Shown in pieces: positions 11,521-24,126 of a stretch of DNA of 64,000 nucleotides. Position 1 is the stretch's first letter; each line of letters begins with the position of its first letter. This DNA comes from Liolophura sinensis (taxonomy: Eukaryota; Mollusca; Polyplacophora; Chitonida; Chitonidae), in NCBI RefSeq assembly GCF_032854445.1, contig NW_027018081.1, forward strand, positions 1-64,000, given 5' to 3'. Made by a program: the position numbers and the translations under genes. The notes under the pieces are model-generated. The model had not been told where the DNA came from, did no database searches, and saw only the letters and a list, made by a program, of their open reading frames with translations.

Positions 11521-14500
11521 TGTCATAATCAGGTGCCCAGCAACGGCTCTTACTCCATGGAAACCAGGGATATTTGCAATTTTTTAACAGCTGCCGATGC
11601 CTGGCCCAATTCCGCATCTTTTGGCACCTTATAAATGTGGGTCAGTGTTCAGTTGTACTTTTTACTGTATCAAGTACCTTGTGTTTTTTATGTACAAATG
11701 GTCTGGTTTTTCTACACGTAGATAAAGACATTGAGATTGTCTTGGACTCGAAGTAAGGCAATTGCTGGGTGAGTTAAAAGGGGTTGGCCCAAAGATTTCA
11801 GGTCTTCTGGACTACCGAAGGGCACATAACTTATAGTCAAAAGTTGAATATAGTAATGACCAGTCTCGATTGTACAGAGTACAGTGTAGCCGATTTCAAT
11901 TAACAAAAAGACCAGGCAAAAATGCAAAAGTGGAAAAACTGTTCCAGTGCTACTAGTAAGAGGCTAATCCGACGTATTTTGTGACGAGAAATCGAATGGT
12001 GCAAACCGCGTTGCTCTCCGACCTATACTTTTGGCTGTAGCGACAATTCAATGATCATTGATGTCATAATCACGTGCCCAGCAACGGCTCTTGCTCCATG
12101 GAAACCAGGGATATTTGCAATTTTTTAACAGCTGCCGATGCCTGGCCCAATTCCGCATCTTTTGGCACCTTATAATTGTGGGTCAGTGTTTAGTTGTACT
12201 TTTTACAGCAGACTGTATCAAGTACCTTGTCTTTTTTATGTACAAATGGTGTGGTTTTTCTACACGTAGATAAAGACATTGAGATTGTCTTGGACTTAGA
12301 AGTAAGACAATTGCTGGGTGAGTTAAATGGGCTTAGCCCAAGATTTCAGGTCTTCTGGGCTACCGAAGGGCACATAACTTATAGTCAAAAGTTGAATATA
12401 GTAATGACCAGTCGCGATTGTACAGAGTACAGTGTAGCCGATTTCAATTAACAAAAAGACCAGGCAAAAATGCAAAAGTGGAAAAACTGTTCCAGTGCTG
12501 CAGGTAAGAGGCTAATCCGACGTATTTTGTGACGAGAAATCGAATGGTGCAAACCGCGTTGCTCTCCGACCAATACTGTTGCCTGTAGTGACAATTGAAT
12601 GATCATTTATGTCATAATCAGGTGCCCAGCAACGGCTCTTACTCCATGGAAACCAGGGAAATTTGCAATATTTCAACAGCTGCCGATGACTGGCTCAATT
12701 CCGCATCTTTTGGCACCTTACTGAAGTGGGTCAGTGTTCAGTTGTACTTTTTACAGCAGACTGTATCAAGTACCTTGTGTTTTTCACGTACAAATGGTGT
12801 GGTTTTTCTACACGTAGTTAAAGACATTGAGATTGTCTTCCACTTAGAAGTAAGGCAATTGCTGGGTGAGTTAAATGGTCTTAGCCCAAAGATTTCAGGT
12901 CTTCTGGGCTACCGAAGGGCACATAACTTATAGTCAAAAGTTGAATATAGTAATGACCAGTAGCGATTGTACAGAGTACAGTGTAGCCGATTTCAATTAA
13001 CAAAAAGACCAGGCAAAAATGCAAAAGTGGAAAAACTGTTCCAGTGCTGCTGGTAAGAGGCTAATCCGACGTATTTTGTGACGAGAAATCGAATGGTGCA
13101 ATCCGCGTTGCTCTCCGACCAATACTTTTGGCTGTAGTGACAATTGAATGATCATTGATGTCATAATCACGTGCCCAGCAACGGCTCTTACTCCATGGAA
13201 ACCAGGGAAATTTGCATTTTGTCAACAGCTGCCGATGCCTGGCTCAATTCCGCATCTTTTGGCACCTTACTGATATGGGTCAGTGTTCAGTTGTACTTTT
13301 TACAGCAGACTGTATCAAGTACCTTGTGTTTTTCACGTACAAATGGTCTGGTTTTTCTACACGTAGATAAAGACATTGAGATTGTCTTGCACCTAGAAGT
13401 AAGGCAATTGCTGTGTGAATTAAATGGGCTTGGCCCAAAGATTTCAGGTCTTCTGGGCTACCGAAGAGCACATAACTTATAGTCAAAAGTTAAATATAGT
13501 AATAACCAGTCGCGATTGTACAGAGTACAGTGTAGCCGATTTCAATTAACTAAAAGACCAGGTAAAAATGCAAAGTGGAAAAACTGTTCCAGTGCTGCTG
13601 GTAAGAGGCTAATTCGACGTATTTTGTGACGACAAATCGAATGGTGCAAACCGCGTTGCTCTCCGACCAATACTTTTGGCTGTAGTGACAATTAAATGAT
13701 CATTTATGTCATAATCACGTGCCCAGCAACGGCTCTTACTCCATGGAAACCAGGGAAATTTGCAATTTTTCAACAGCTGCCGATGCCTGGCTCAATTCCG
13801 CATCTTTTGGCACCTTACTGAAGTGGGTCAGTATTCAGTTGTACTTTTTACAGCAGACTGTATCAAGTACCTTGTGTTTTTTATGTACAAATGGTGTGGT
13901 TTTTCTACATGTAGATAAAGACATTGAGATTGTCTTGGACTTAGAAGTAAGACAATTGCTGGGTGAGTTAAATGGGCTTGGCCCAAGATTTCAGGTCTTC
14001 TGGGCTACCGAAGGGCACATAACTTATAGTCAAAAGTTGAATATAGTAATGACCAGTCGCGATTGTACAGAGTACAGTGTAGCCGGTTTCAATTAACAAA
14101 AAGACCAGGCAAAAATGCAAAAGTGGAAAAACTGTTCCAGTGCTACTAGTAAGAGGCTAATCCGACGTATTTTGTGACGAGAAATCGAATGGTGCAATCC
14201 GCGTTGCTCTCCGACCAATACTTTTGGCTGTAGCGACAACTGAATGATCATTGATGTCATAATCACGTGCGTAGCAACGGCTCTTACTCCATGGAAACCA
14301 GGGAAATTTGCAATTTTTCAACAGCTGCCGATGCCTGGCTCAATTCCAAATCTTTTGGCACCTTACTGAAGTGGGTCAGTGTTCAGTTGTACTTTTTACA
14401 GCAGACTGTATCAGTACCTTGTGTTTTTCATGTACAAATGGTGTGGTTTTTCTACACGTAGATAAAGACATTGAGATTGTCTTGGACTTAGAAGTAAGAC

Positions 14501-15350
14501 ATTTGCTGGGTGAGTTAAATGAGGCTTAGCCCAAAGATTTGACGTCTTCTGGGCTACCGAAGGGCACATAACTTATAGTCAAAAGTTGAATATAGTAATG
14601 ATCAGTCGCGATGGTACATAGTACAGTGTAGCCAATTTCAGTTAAGAAAAAGACCAGGCAAAAATGCAAAAGTGGAAAAATTGTTCCAGTGCTGCTGGTA
14701 AGAGGCTAATCCGACGTATTTTGTGACGAGAAATCGAATGGTGCAAACCGCGTTGCTCTCCGAACAATACTTTTGCCTGTAGTGATATTTGAATGATCAT
14801 TGATGTCATAATCACGTGCCAGCAACGGCTCTTACTCCATGGAAACCAGGGATATTTGCAATTTTTTAACAGCTGCCGATGCCTGGCCCAATTCCGCATC
14901 TTTTGGCACCTTATAAATGTGGGTCAGTATTTAGTTGTACTTTTTACAGCAGACTGTATCAAGTACCTTGTGCTTTTTATGTACAAATGGTCTGGTTTTT
15001 CTACACGTAGATAAAGACATTGAGATTGTCTTGCACTTAGAAGTAAGGCAATTGCTGGGTGAATTAAATGGCTTGGCCCAAAGATTTCAGGTCTTCTGGG
15101 CTACCGAAGGGCACATAACTTATAGTCAAAGTTGAATATAGTAATGACCAGTCGCGATTGTACAGAGTACAGTGTAGCCGATTTCAATTAACAAAAAGAC
15201 CAGGCAAAAATGCAAAAGTGGAAAAACTGTTTCAGTGCTGCTGGGAAGAGGCTAATCCGACGTATTTTTGTGACGACAAATCGAATGGTGCAATCCGCGA
15301 TGCTCTCCGACCAATACTTTTGGCTGTAGCGACAATTGAATGATCATTTA
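11521..15350 (+). repeat. Seven-monomer higher-order unit, copy 1 (starts 11521, 12062, 12610, 13159, 13707, 14255, 14804)
   Basis: The seven types run in order: CAGGTG class B with the 7-bp deletion; CTCTTGCTCC class B; CAGGTG/TGACTGG class A with CAATATTTC; class A with CATTTTGTC and CTGATATGGG; class A with GTATTCAG and ACATGTAGATA; the CGTAGC type; and GTATTTAG class B. The next 3.84 kb repeats this order. The true crossover points lie inside the GTATTTAG monomer: its second half (CTGCTGGGAAGAGG, CGCGATGC) matches the monomer end just before 11521. Confidence 0.92.
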
Positions 15351-18300
15351 TGTCATAATCAGGTGCCCAGCAACGGCTCTTACTCCATGGAAACCAGGGA
15401 TATTTGCAATTTTTTAACAGCTGCCGATGCCTGGCCCAATTCCGCATCTTTTGGCACCTTATAAATGTGGGTCAGTGTTCAGTTGTACTTTTTACTGTAT
15501 CAAGTACCTTGTGTTTTTTATGTACAAATGGTCTGGTTTTTCTACACGTAGATAAAGACATTGAGATTGTCTTGGACTTCGAAGTAAGGCAATTGCTGGG
15601 TGAGTTAAAGGGGTTGGCCCAAAGATTTCAGGTCTTCTGGACTACCGAAGGGCACATAACTTATAGTCAAAAGTTGAATATAGTAATGACCAGTCTCGAT
15701 TGTACAGAGTACAGTGTAGCCGATTTCAATTAACAAAAAGACCAGGGCAAAAATGCAAAAGTGGAAAAACTGTTCCAGTGCTACTAGTAAGAGGCTAATC
15801 CGACGTATTTTGTGACGAGAAATCGAATGGTGCAAACCGCGTTGCTCTCCGACCAATACTTTTGGCTGTAGCGACAATTCAATGATCATTGATGTCATAA
15901 TCACGTGCCCAGCAACGGCTCTTGCTCCATGGAAACCAGGGATATTTGCAATTTTTTAACAGCTGCCGATGCCTGGCCCAATTCCGCATCTTTTGGCACC
16001 CTTATAATTGTGGGTCAGTGTTTAGTTGTACTTTTTACAGCAGACTGTATCAAGTACCTTGTCTTTTTTATGTACAAATGGTGTGGTTTTTCTACACGTA
16101 GATAAAGACATTGAGATTGTCTTGGACTTAGAAGTAAGACAATTGCTGGTGAGTTAAATGGGCTTAGCCCAAAGATTTCAGGTCTTCTGGGCTACCGAAG
16201 GGCACATAACTTATAGTCAAAAGTTGAATATAGTAATGACCAGTCGCGATTGTACAGAGTACAGTGTAGCCGATTTCAATTAACAAAAAGACCAGGCAAA
16301 AATGCAAAAGTGGAAAAACTGTTCCAGTGCTGCAGGTAAGAGGCTAATCCGACGTATTTTGTGACGAGAAATCGAATGGTGCAAACCGCGTTGCTCTCCG
16401 ACCAATACTGTTGCCTGTAGTGACAATTGAATGATCATTTATGTCATAATCAGGTGCCCAGCAACGGCTCTTACTCCATGGAAACCAGGGAAATTTGCAA
16501 TATTTCAACAGCTGCCGATGACTGGCTCAATTCCGCATCTTTTGGCACCTTACTGAAATGGGTCAGTGTTCAGTTGTACTTTTTACAGCAGACTGTATCA
16601 AGTACCTTGTGTTTTTCACGTACAAATGGTGTGGTTTTTCTACACGTAGTTAAAGACATTGAGATTGTCTTGCACTTAGAAGTAAGGCAATTGCTGGGTG
16701 AGTTAAATGGTCTTGGCCCAAAGATTTCAGGTCTTCTGGGCTACCGAAGGGCACATAACTTATAGTCAAAAGTTGAATATAGTAATGACCAGTAGCGATT
16801 GTACAGAGTACAGTGTAGCCGATTTCAATTAACAAAAAGACCAGGCAAAAATGCAAAAGTGGAAAAACTGTTCCAGTGCTGCTGGTAAGAGGCTAATCCG
16901 ACGTATTTTGTGACGAGAAATCGAATGGTGCAATCCGCGTTGCTCTCCGACCAATACTTTTGGCTGTAGTGACAATTGAATGATCATTGATGTCATAATC
17001 ACGTGCCCAGCAACGGCTCTTACTCCATGGAAACCAGGGGAAATTTGCATTTTGTCAACAGCTGCCGATGCCTGGCTCAATTCCGCATCTTTTGGCACCT
17101 TACTGATATGGGTCAGTGTTCAGTTGTACTTTTTACAGCAGACTGTATCAAGTACCTTGTGTTTTTTCACGTACAAATGGTCTGGTTTTTCTACACGTAG
17201 ATAAAGACATTGAGATTGTCTTGCACCTAGAAGTAAGGCAATTGCTGGGTGAATTAAATGGGCTTGGCCCAAAGATTTCAGGTCTTCTGGGCTACCGAAG
17301 GGCACATAACTTATAGTCAAAAGTTAAATATAGTAATGACCAGTCGCGATTGTACAGAGTACAGTGTAGCCGATTTCAATTAACTAAAAGACCAGGTAAA
17401 AATGCAAAGTGGAAAAACTGTTCCAGTGCTGCTGGTAAGAGGCTAATTCGACGTATTTTGTGACGACAAATCGAATGGTGCAAACCGCGTTGCTCTCCGA
17501 CCAATACTTTTGGCTGTAGTGACAATTAAATGATCATTTATGTCATAATCACGTGCCCAGCAACGGCTCTTACTCCATGGAAACCAGGGAAATTTGCAAT
17601 TTTTCAACAGCTGCCGATGCCTGGCTCAATTCCGCATCTTTTGGCACCTTACTGAAGTGGGTCAGTATTCAGTTGTACTTTTTACAGCAGACTGTATCAA
17701 GTACCTTGTGTTTTTTATGTACAAATGGTGTGGTTTTTCTACATGTAGATAAAGACATTGAGATTGTCTTGGACTTAGAAGTAAGACAATTGCTGGGTGA
17801 GTTAAATGGGCTTGGCCCAAAGATTTCAGGTCTTCTGGGCTACCGAAGGGCACATAACTTATAGTCAAAAGTTGAATATAGTAATGACCAGTCGCGATTG
17901 TACAGAGTACAGTGTAGCCGATTTCAATTAACAAAAAGACCAGGCAAAAATGCAAAAGTGGAAAAACTGTTCCAGTGCTACTAGTAAGAGGCTAATCCGA
18001 CGTATTTTGTGACGAGAAATCGAATGGTGCAATCGGCGTTGCTCTCCGACCAATACTTTTGGCTGTAGCGACAACTGAATGATCATTGATGTCATAATCA
18101 CGTGCGTAGCAACGGCTCTTACTCCATGGAAACCAGGGAAATTTGCAATTTTTCAACAGCTGCCGATGCCTGGCTCAATTCCAAATCTTTTGGCACCTTA
18201 CTGAAGTGGGTCAGTGTTCAGTTGTACTTTTTACAGCAGACTGTATCAGTACCTTGTGTTTTTCATGTACAAATGGTGTGGTTTTTCTACACGTAGATAA

Positions 18301-19187
18301 AGACATTGAGATTGTCTTGGACTTAGAAGTAAGACAATTGCTGGGTGAGTTAAATGGGCTTAGCCCAAAGATTTGACGTCTTCTGGGCTACCGAAGGGCA
18401 CATAACTTATAGTCACAAGTTGAATATAGTAATGATCAGTCGCGATGGTACATAGTACAGTGTAGCCAATTTCAGTTAAGAAAAAGACCAGGCAAAAATG
18501 CAAAAGTGGAAAAATTGTTCCAGTGCTGCTGGTAAGAGGCTAATCCGACGTATTTTGTGACGAGAAATCGAATGGTGCAAACCGCGTTGCTCTCCGAACA
18601 ATACTTTTTGCCTGTAGTGATATTTGAATGATCATTGATGTCATAATCACGTGCCCAGCAACGGCTCTTACTCCATGGAAACCAGGGATATTTGCAATTT
18701 TTTAACAGCTGCCGATGCCTGGCCCAATTCCGCATCTTTTGGCACCTTATAAATGTGGGTCAGTATTTAGTTGTACTTTTTACAGCAGACTGTATCAAGT
18801 ACCTTGTGCTTTTTATGTACAAATGGTCTGGTTTTTCTACACGTAGATAAAGACATTGAGATTGTCTTGCACTTAGAAGTAAGGCAATTGCTGGGTGAAT
18901 TAAATGGGCTTGGCCCAAAGATTTCAGGTCTTCTGGGCTACCGAAGGGCACATAACTTATAGTCAAAAGTTAAATATAGTAATGACCAGTAGCGATTGTA
19001 CAGAGTACAGTGTAGCCGATTTCAATTAACAAAAAGACCAGGCAAAAATGCAAAAGTGGAAAAACTGTTCCAGTGTTGCTGGTAAGAGGCTAATTCGACG
19101 TATTTTGTGACGACAAATCGAATGGTGCAAACCGCGTTGCTCTCCGACCAATACTTTTGGCTGTAGTGACAATTGAATGATCATTGA
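15351..19187 (+). repeat. Seven-monomer higher-order unit, copy 2 (starts 15351, 15893, 16442, 16991, 17541, 18090, 18639)
   Basis: It repeats the seven types of 11521-15350 in order at offsets of 3830-3835 bp. The copies differ by scattered substitutions (for example CTGTGTGAATT at 13411 versus CTGGGTGAATT at 17242) and single-base indels. The last monomer differs in its second half. Here it has AGTTAAATAT, AGTAGCG, GTTGCTGG and AATTCGACG, as at 8215-8763, and so leads into the type found at 8764. Confidence 0.92.
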
Positions 19188-20834
19188 TGTCATAATCACG
19201 TGCCCAGCAACGGCTCTTACTCCATGGAAACCAGGGAAATTTGCAATTTTTCAACAGCTGCCGATGCCTGGCTCAATTCCGCATCTTTTGGCACCTCACT
19301 GAAGTGGGTCAGTGTTCAGTTGTACTTTTTACAGCAGACTGTATCAAGTACCTTGTGTTTTTTATGTACAAATGGTGTGGTTTTTCTACACGTAGATAAA
19401 GACATTGAGATTGTCTTGCACTTAGAAGTAAGACAATTGCTGGGTGAGTTAAATGGGCTTGGCCCAAAGATTTCAGGTCTTCTGGGCTACCGAAGGGCAC
19501 ATAACTTATAGTCAAAAGTTGAATATAGTAATGACCAGTCGCGATTGTACAGAGTACAGTGTAGCCGATTTCAATTAACAAAAAGACCAGGCAAAAATGC
19601 AAAAGTGGAAAAACTGTTCCAGTGCTACTAGTAAAAGGCTAATCCGACGTATTTTGTGACGAGAAATCGAATGGTGCAAACCGCGTTGCTCTCCGACCTA
19701 CACTCTTGGCTGTAGCGACAATTCAATGATCATTGATGTCATAATCACGTGCCCAGCAACGGCTCTTGCTCCATGGAAACCAGGGATATTTGCAATTTTT
19801 TAACAGCTGCCGATGCCTGGCCCAATTCCGCATCTTTTGGCACCTTATAATTGTGGGTCAGTGTTTAGTTGTACTTTTTACAGCAGACTGTATCAAGTAC
19901 CTTGTCTTTTTTATGTACAAATGGTGTGGTTTTTCTACACGTAGATAAAGACATTGAGATTGTCTTGGACTTAGAAGTAAGACAATTGCTGGGTGAGTTA
20001 AATGGGCTTAGCCCAAAGATTTCAGGTCTTCTGGGCTACCGAAGGGCACATAACTTATAGTCAAAAGTTGAATATAGTAATGACCAGTCGCGATTGTACA
20101 GAGTACAGTGTAGCCGATTTCAATTAACAAAAAGACCAGGCAAAAATGCAAAAGTGGAAAAACTGTTCCAGTGCTGCTGGTAAGAAGCTAATCCGACGTA
20201 TTTTGTGACGAGAAATCGAATGGTGCAAACCGCGTTGCTCTCCGACCAATACTTTTGCCTGTAGTGACAATTGAATGATCATTTATGTCATAATCAGGTG
20301 CCCAGCAACGGCTCTTACTCCATGGAAACCAGGGAAATTTGCAATTTGTCAACAGCTGCCGATGACTGGCTCAATTCCGCATCTTTTGGCACCTTACTGA
20401 AGTGGGTCAGTGTTCAGTTGTACTTTTTACAGCAGACTGTATCAAGTACCTTTTGTTTTTCACGTACAAATGGTGTGGTTTTTCTACACTTAGTTAAAGA
20501 CATTGAGATTGTCTTGCACTTAGAAGTAAGGCAATTGCTGGGTGAGTTAAATGGGCTTAGCCCAAAGATTTCAGGTCTTCTGGGCTACCAAAGGGCACAT
20601 AACTTATAGTCAAAAGTTGAATATAGTAATGACCAGTCGCGATTGTACAGAGTACAGTGTAGCCGATTTCAATTAACAAAAAGACCAGGCAAAAATGCAA
20701 AAATGGAAAAACTGTTCCAGTGCTGCTGGTAAGAGGCTAATCCGACGTATTTTGTGACGAGAAATCGAATGGTGCAAACCGCGTTGCTCTCCGACCAATA
20801 CTTTTGGCTGTAGCGACAATTGAATGATCATTGA
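19188..20834 (+). repeat. Monomers 36-38 (starts 19188, 19737, 20286)
   Basis: These repeat 8764-10415: the CTCACTGAAG type, the CTCTTGCTCC class-B type, and the CAGGTG/TGACTGG type with ACCTTTTGTTTTTC and CACTTAGTTA. Together with the preceding CGTAGC and GTATTTAG copies they make a five-monomer block shared at 19-monomer distance. Confidence 0.9.
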
Positions 20835-23800
20835 TGTCATAATCACGTGCCCAGCAACGGCTCTTACTCCATGGAAACCAGGGAAATTTGCATTTTGTCA
20901 ACAGCTGCCGATGCCTGGCTCAATTCCGAATCTTTTGGCACCTTACTGAAGTGGGTCAGTGTTTAGTTGTACTTTTTACAGCAGACTGTATCAAGTACCT
21001 TGTGTTTTTTATGTACAAATGGTGTGGTTTTTCTACACGTAGATAAAGACATTGAGATTGTCTTGGAGTTAGAAGTAAGACAATTGCTGGGTGAGTTAAA
21101 TGGGCTTAGCCCAAAGATTTGACGTCTTCTGGGCTACCGAAGGGCACATAACTTATAGTCAAAAGTTGAATATGGTAATGACCAGTCGCGATTGTACAGA
21201 GTACAGTGTAGCCGATTTCAATTAACAAAATTACCAGGTAAAAATGCAAAAGTGGAAAAACTGTTCAAGTGCTGCTGGTAAGAGGCTAATCCGACGTATT
21301 TTGTGACGAGAAATCGAATGGTGCAAACCGCGTTGCTCTCCGACTAATACTGGTGCCTGTAGTGACAATTGAATGATCATTTATGTCATAATCACGTGCC
21401 CAGCAACGGCTCTTACTCCATGGAAACCAGGGAAATTTGCAATTTTTCAACAGCTGCCGATGCCTGGCTCAATTCCGCATCTTTTGGCACCTTACTGAAG
21501 TGGGTCAGTGTTCAGTTGTACTTTTTACAGCAGACTGTATCAAGTACCTTTTGTTTTTCACGTACAAATGGTCTGGTTTCTCTACACGTAGATAAAGACA
21601 TTGAGATTGTCTTGCACTTAGAAGTAAGGCAATTGCTGGGCGAGTTAAATGGGCTTAGCCCAAAGATTTGACGTCTTCTGGGCTACCGAAGGGCACATAA
21701 CTTATAGTCAAAAGTTGAATATAGTAATGACCAGTCGCGATTGTACAGAGTACAGTGTAGCCGATTTCAATTAACTAAAAGACCAGGCAAAAATGCAAAG
21801 TGGAAAAACTGTTCCAGTGCTGCTGGTAAGAGGCTAATTCGACGTATTTTGTGACGACAAATCGAATGGTGCAAACCCCGTTGCTCTCCGACCAATACTT
21901 TTGCCTGTAGTGACAATTGAATGATCATTTATGTCATAATCACATGCCCAGCAACGGCTCTTACTCCATGGAAACCAGGGAAATTTGCAAATTTTCAACA
22001 GCTGCCGATGCCTGGCTCAATTCCGCATCTTTTGGCACCTTACTGAAGTGGGTCAGTGTTCAGTTGTACTTTTTACAGCAGACTGTATCAAGTACCTTGT
22101 GTTTTTCACGTACAAATGGTCTGGTTTTTCTACACGTAGATAAAGACATTGAGATTGTCTTGCACTTAGAAGTAAGGCAATTGCTGGGTGAGTTAAATGG
22201 GCTTGGCCCAAAGATTTCAGGTCTTCTGGGCTACCGAAGGGCACATAACTTATAGTCAAAAGTTAAATATAGTAATGACCAGTAGCGATTGTACAGAGTA
22301 CAGTGTAGCCGGTTTCAATTAACAAAAAGACCAGGCAAAAATGCAAAAGTGGAAAAACTGTTCCAGTGCTACTAGTAAGAGGCTAATCCGACGTATTTTG
22401 TGACGAGAAATCGAATGGTGCAATCCGCGTTGCTCTCCGACCAATACTTTTGGCTGTAGCGACAACTGAATGATCATTTATGTCATAATCACGTGCGTAG
22501 CAACGGCTCTTACTCCATGGAAACCAGGGAAATTTGCAATTTTTCAACAGCTGCCGATGCCTGGCTCAATTCCAAATCTTTTGGCACCTTACTGAAGTGG
22601 GTCAGTGTTCAGTTGTACTTTTTACAGCAGACTGTATCAGTACCTTGTGTTTTTCATGTACAAATGGTCTGGTTTTTCTACACGTAGATAAAGACATTGA
22701 GATTGTCTTCGACTTAGAAGTAAGACAATTGCTGGGTGAGTTAAATGGGCTTAGCCCAAAGATTTGACGTCTTCTGGGCTACCGAAGGGCACATAACATA
22801 TAGTCAAAAGTTGAATATAGTAATGACCAGTCGCGATGGTACATAGTACAGTGTAGCCGATTTCAATTAAGAAAAAGACCAGGCAAAAATGCAAAATTGG
22901 AAAAATTGTTCCAGTGTTGCTGGTAAGAGGCTAATTCGACGTATTTTGTGACGACAAATCGAATGGTGCAAACCGCGTTGCTCTCCGACCAATACTTTTG
23001 GCTGTAGTGACAATTAAATGATCATTGATGTCATAATCACGTGCCCAGCAACGGCTCTTACTCCATGGAAACCAGGGAAATTTGCAATTTTTCAACAGCT
23101 GCCGATGCCTGGCTCAATTCCGCATCTTTTGGCACCTTACTGAAGTGGGTCAGTGTTCAGTTGTACTTTTTACAGCAGACTGTATCAAGTACCTTGTGTT
23201 TTTTATGTACAAATGGTGTGGTTTTTCTACACGTAGATAAAGACATTAAGATTGTCTTGGACTTAGAAGTAAGACAATTGCTGGGTGAGTTAAATGGGCT
23301 TGGCCCAAAGATTTCAGGTCTTCTGGGCTACCGAAGGGCACATAACTTATAGTCAAAAGTTGAATATAGTAATGACCAGTCGCGATTGTACAGAGTACAG
23401 TGTAGCCGGTCTCAATTAACAAAAAGACCAGGCAAAAATGCAAAAGTGGAAAAACTGTTCCAGTGTTGCTGGTAAGAGGCTAATCCGACGTATTTTGTGA
23501 CGAGAAATCGAATGGTGCAATCCGCGTTGCTCTCCGACCAATACTTTTGGCTGTAGCGACAACTGAATGATCATTTATGTCATAATCACGTGCGTAGCAA
23601 CGGCTCTTACTCCATGGAAACCAGGGAAATTTGCAATTTTTCAACAGCTGCCGATGCCTGGCTCAATTCCGCATCTTTTGGCACCTTATAAATGTGGGTC
23701 AGTATTTAGTTGTACTTTTTACAGCAGACTGTATCAAGTACCTTGTGCTTTTTATGTACAAATGGTCTGGTTTTTCTACACGTAGATAAAGACATTGAGA

Positions 23801-24126
23801 TTGTCTTGCACTTAGAAGTAAGGCAATTGCTGGGTGAGTTAAATGGGCTTAGCCCAAAGATTTCAGGTCTTCTGGGCTACCAAAGGCCTCATAACTTATA
23901 GTCAAAAGTTAAATATAGTAATGACCAGTCGCGATTGTACAGAGTACAGTGTAGCCGATTTCAATTAACAAAAAGACCAGGCAAAAATGCAAAAGTGGAA
24001 AAACTGTGCCAGTGCTACTAGTAAGAGGCTAATCCGACGTATTTTGTGACGAGAAATCGAATGGTGCAAACCGCGTTGCTCTCCGACCTATACTTTTGGC
24101 TGTAGCGACAATTCAATGATCATTGA
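20835..24126 (+). repeat. Monomers 39-44 (starts 20835, 21384, 21932, 22481, 23029, 23578)
   Basis: Copy 20835 is a hybrid. Its first half has CATTTTGTC and ATTCCGAATC; its second half has AAATTACCAGG and ACTAATACTGG, as in the type at 3292. Copy 21384 is the TTTCTCT type. Copy 21932 has CATGCCC instead of CGTGCCC. Copy 22481 is the CGTAGC type. Copy 23578 starts as CGTAGC and continues as GTATTTAG/TGTGCTTTTT, a second hybrid. Confidence 0.88.
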
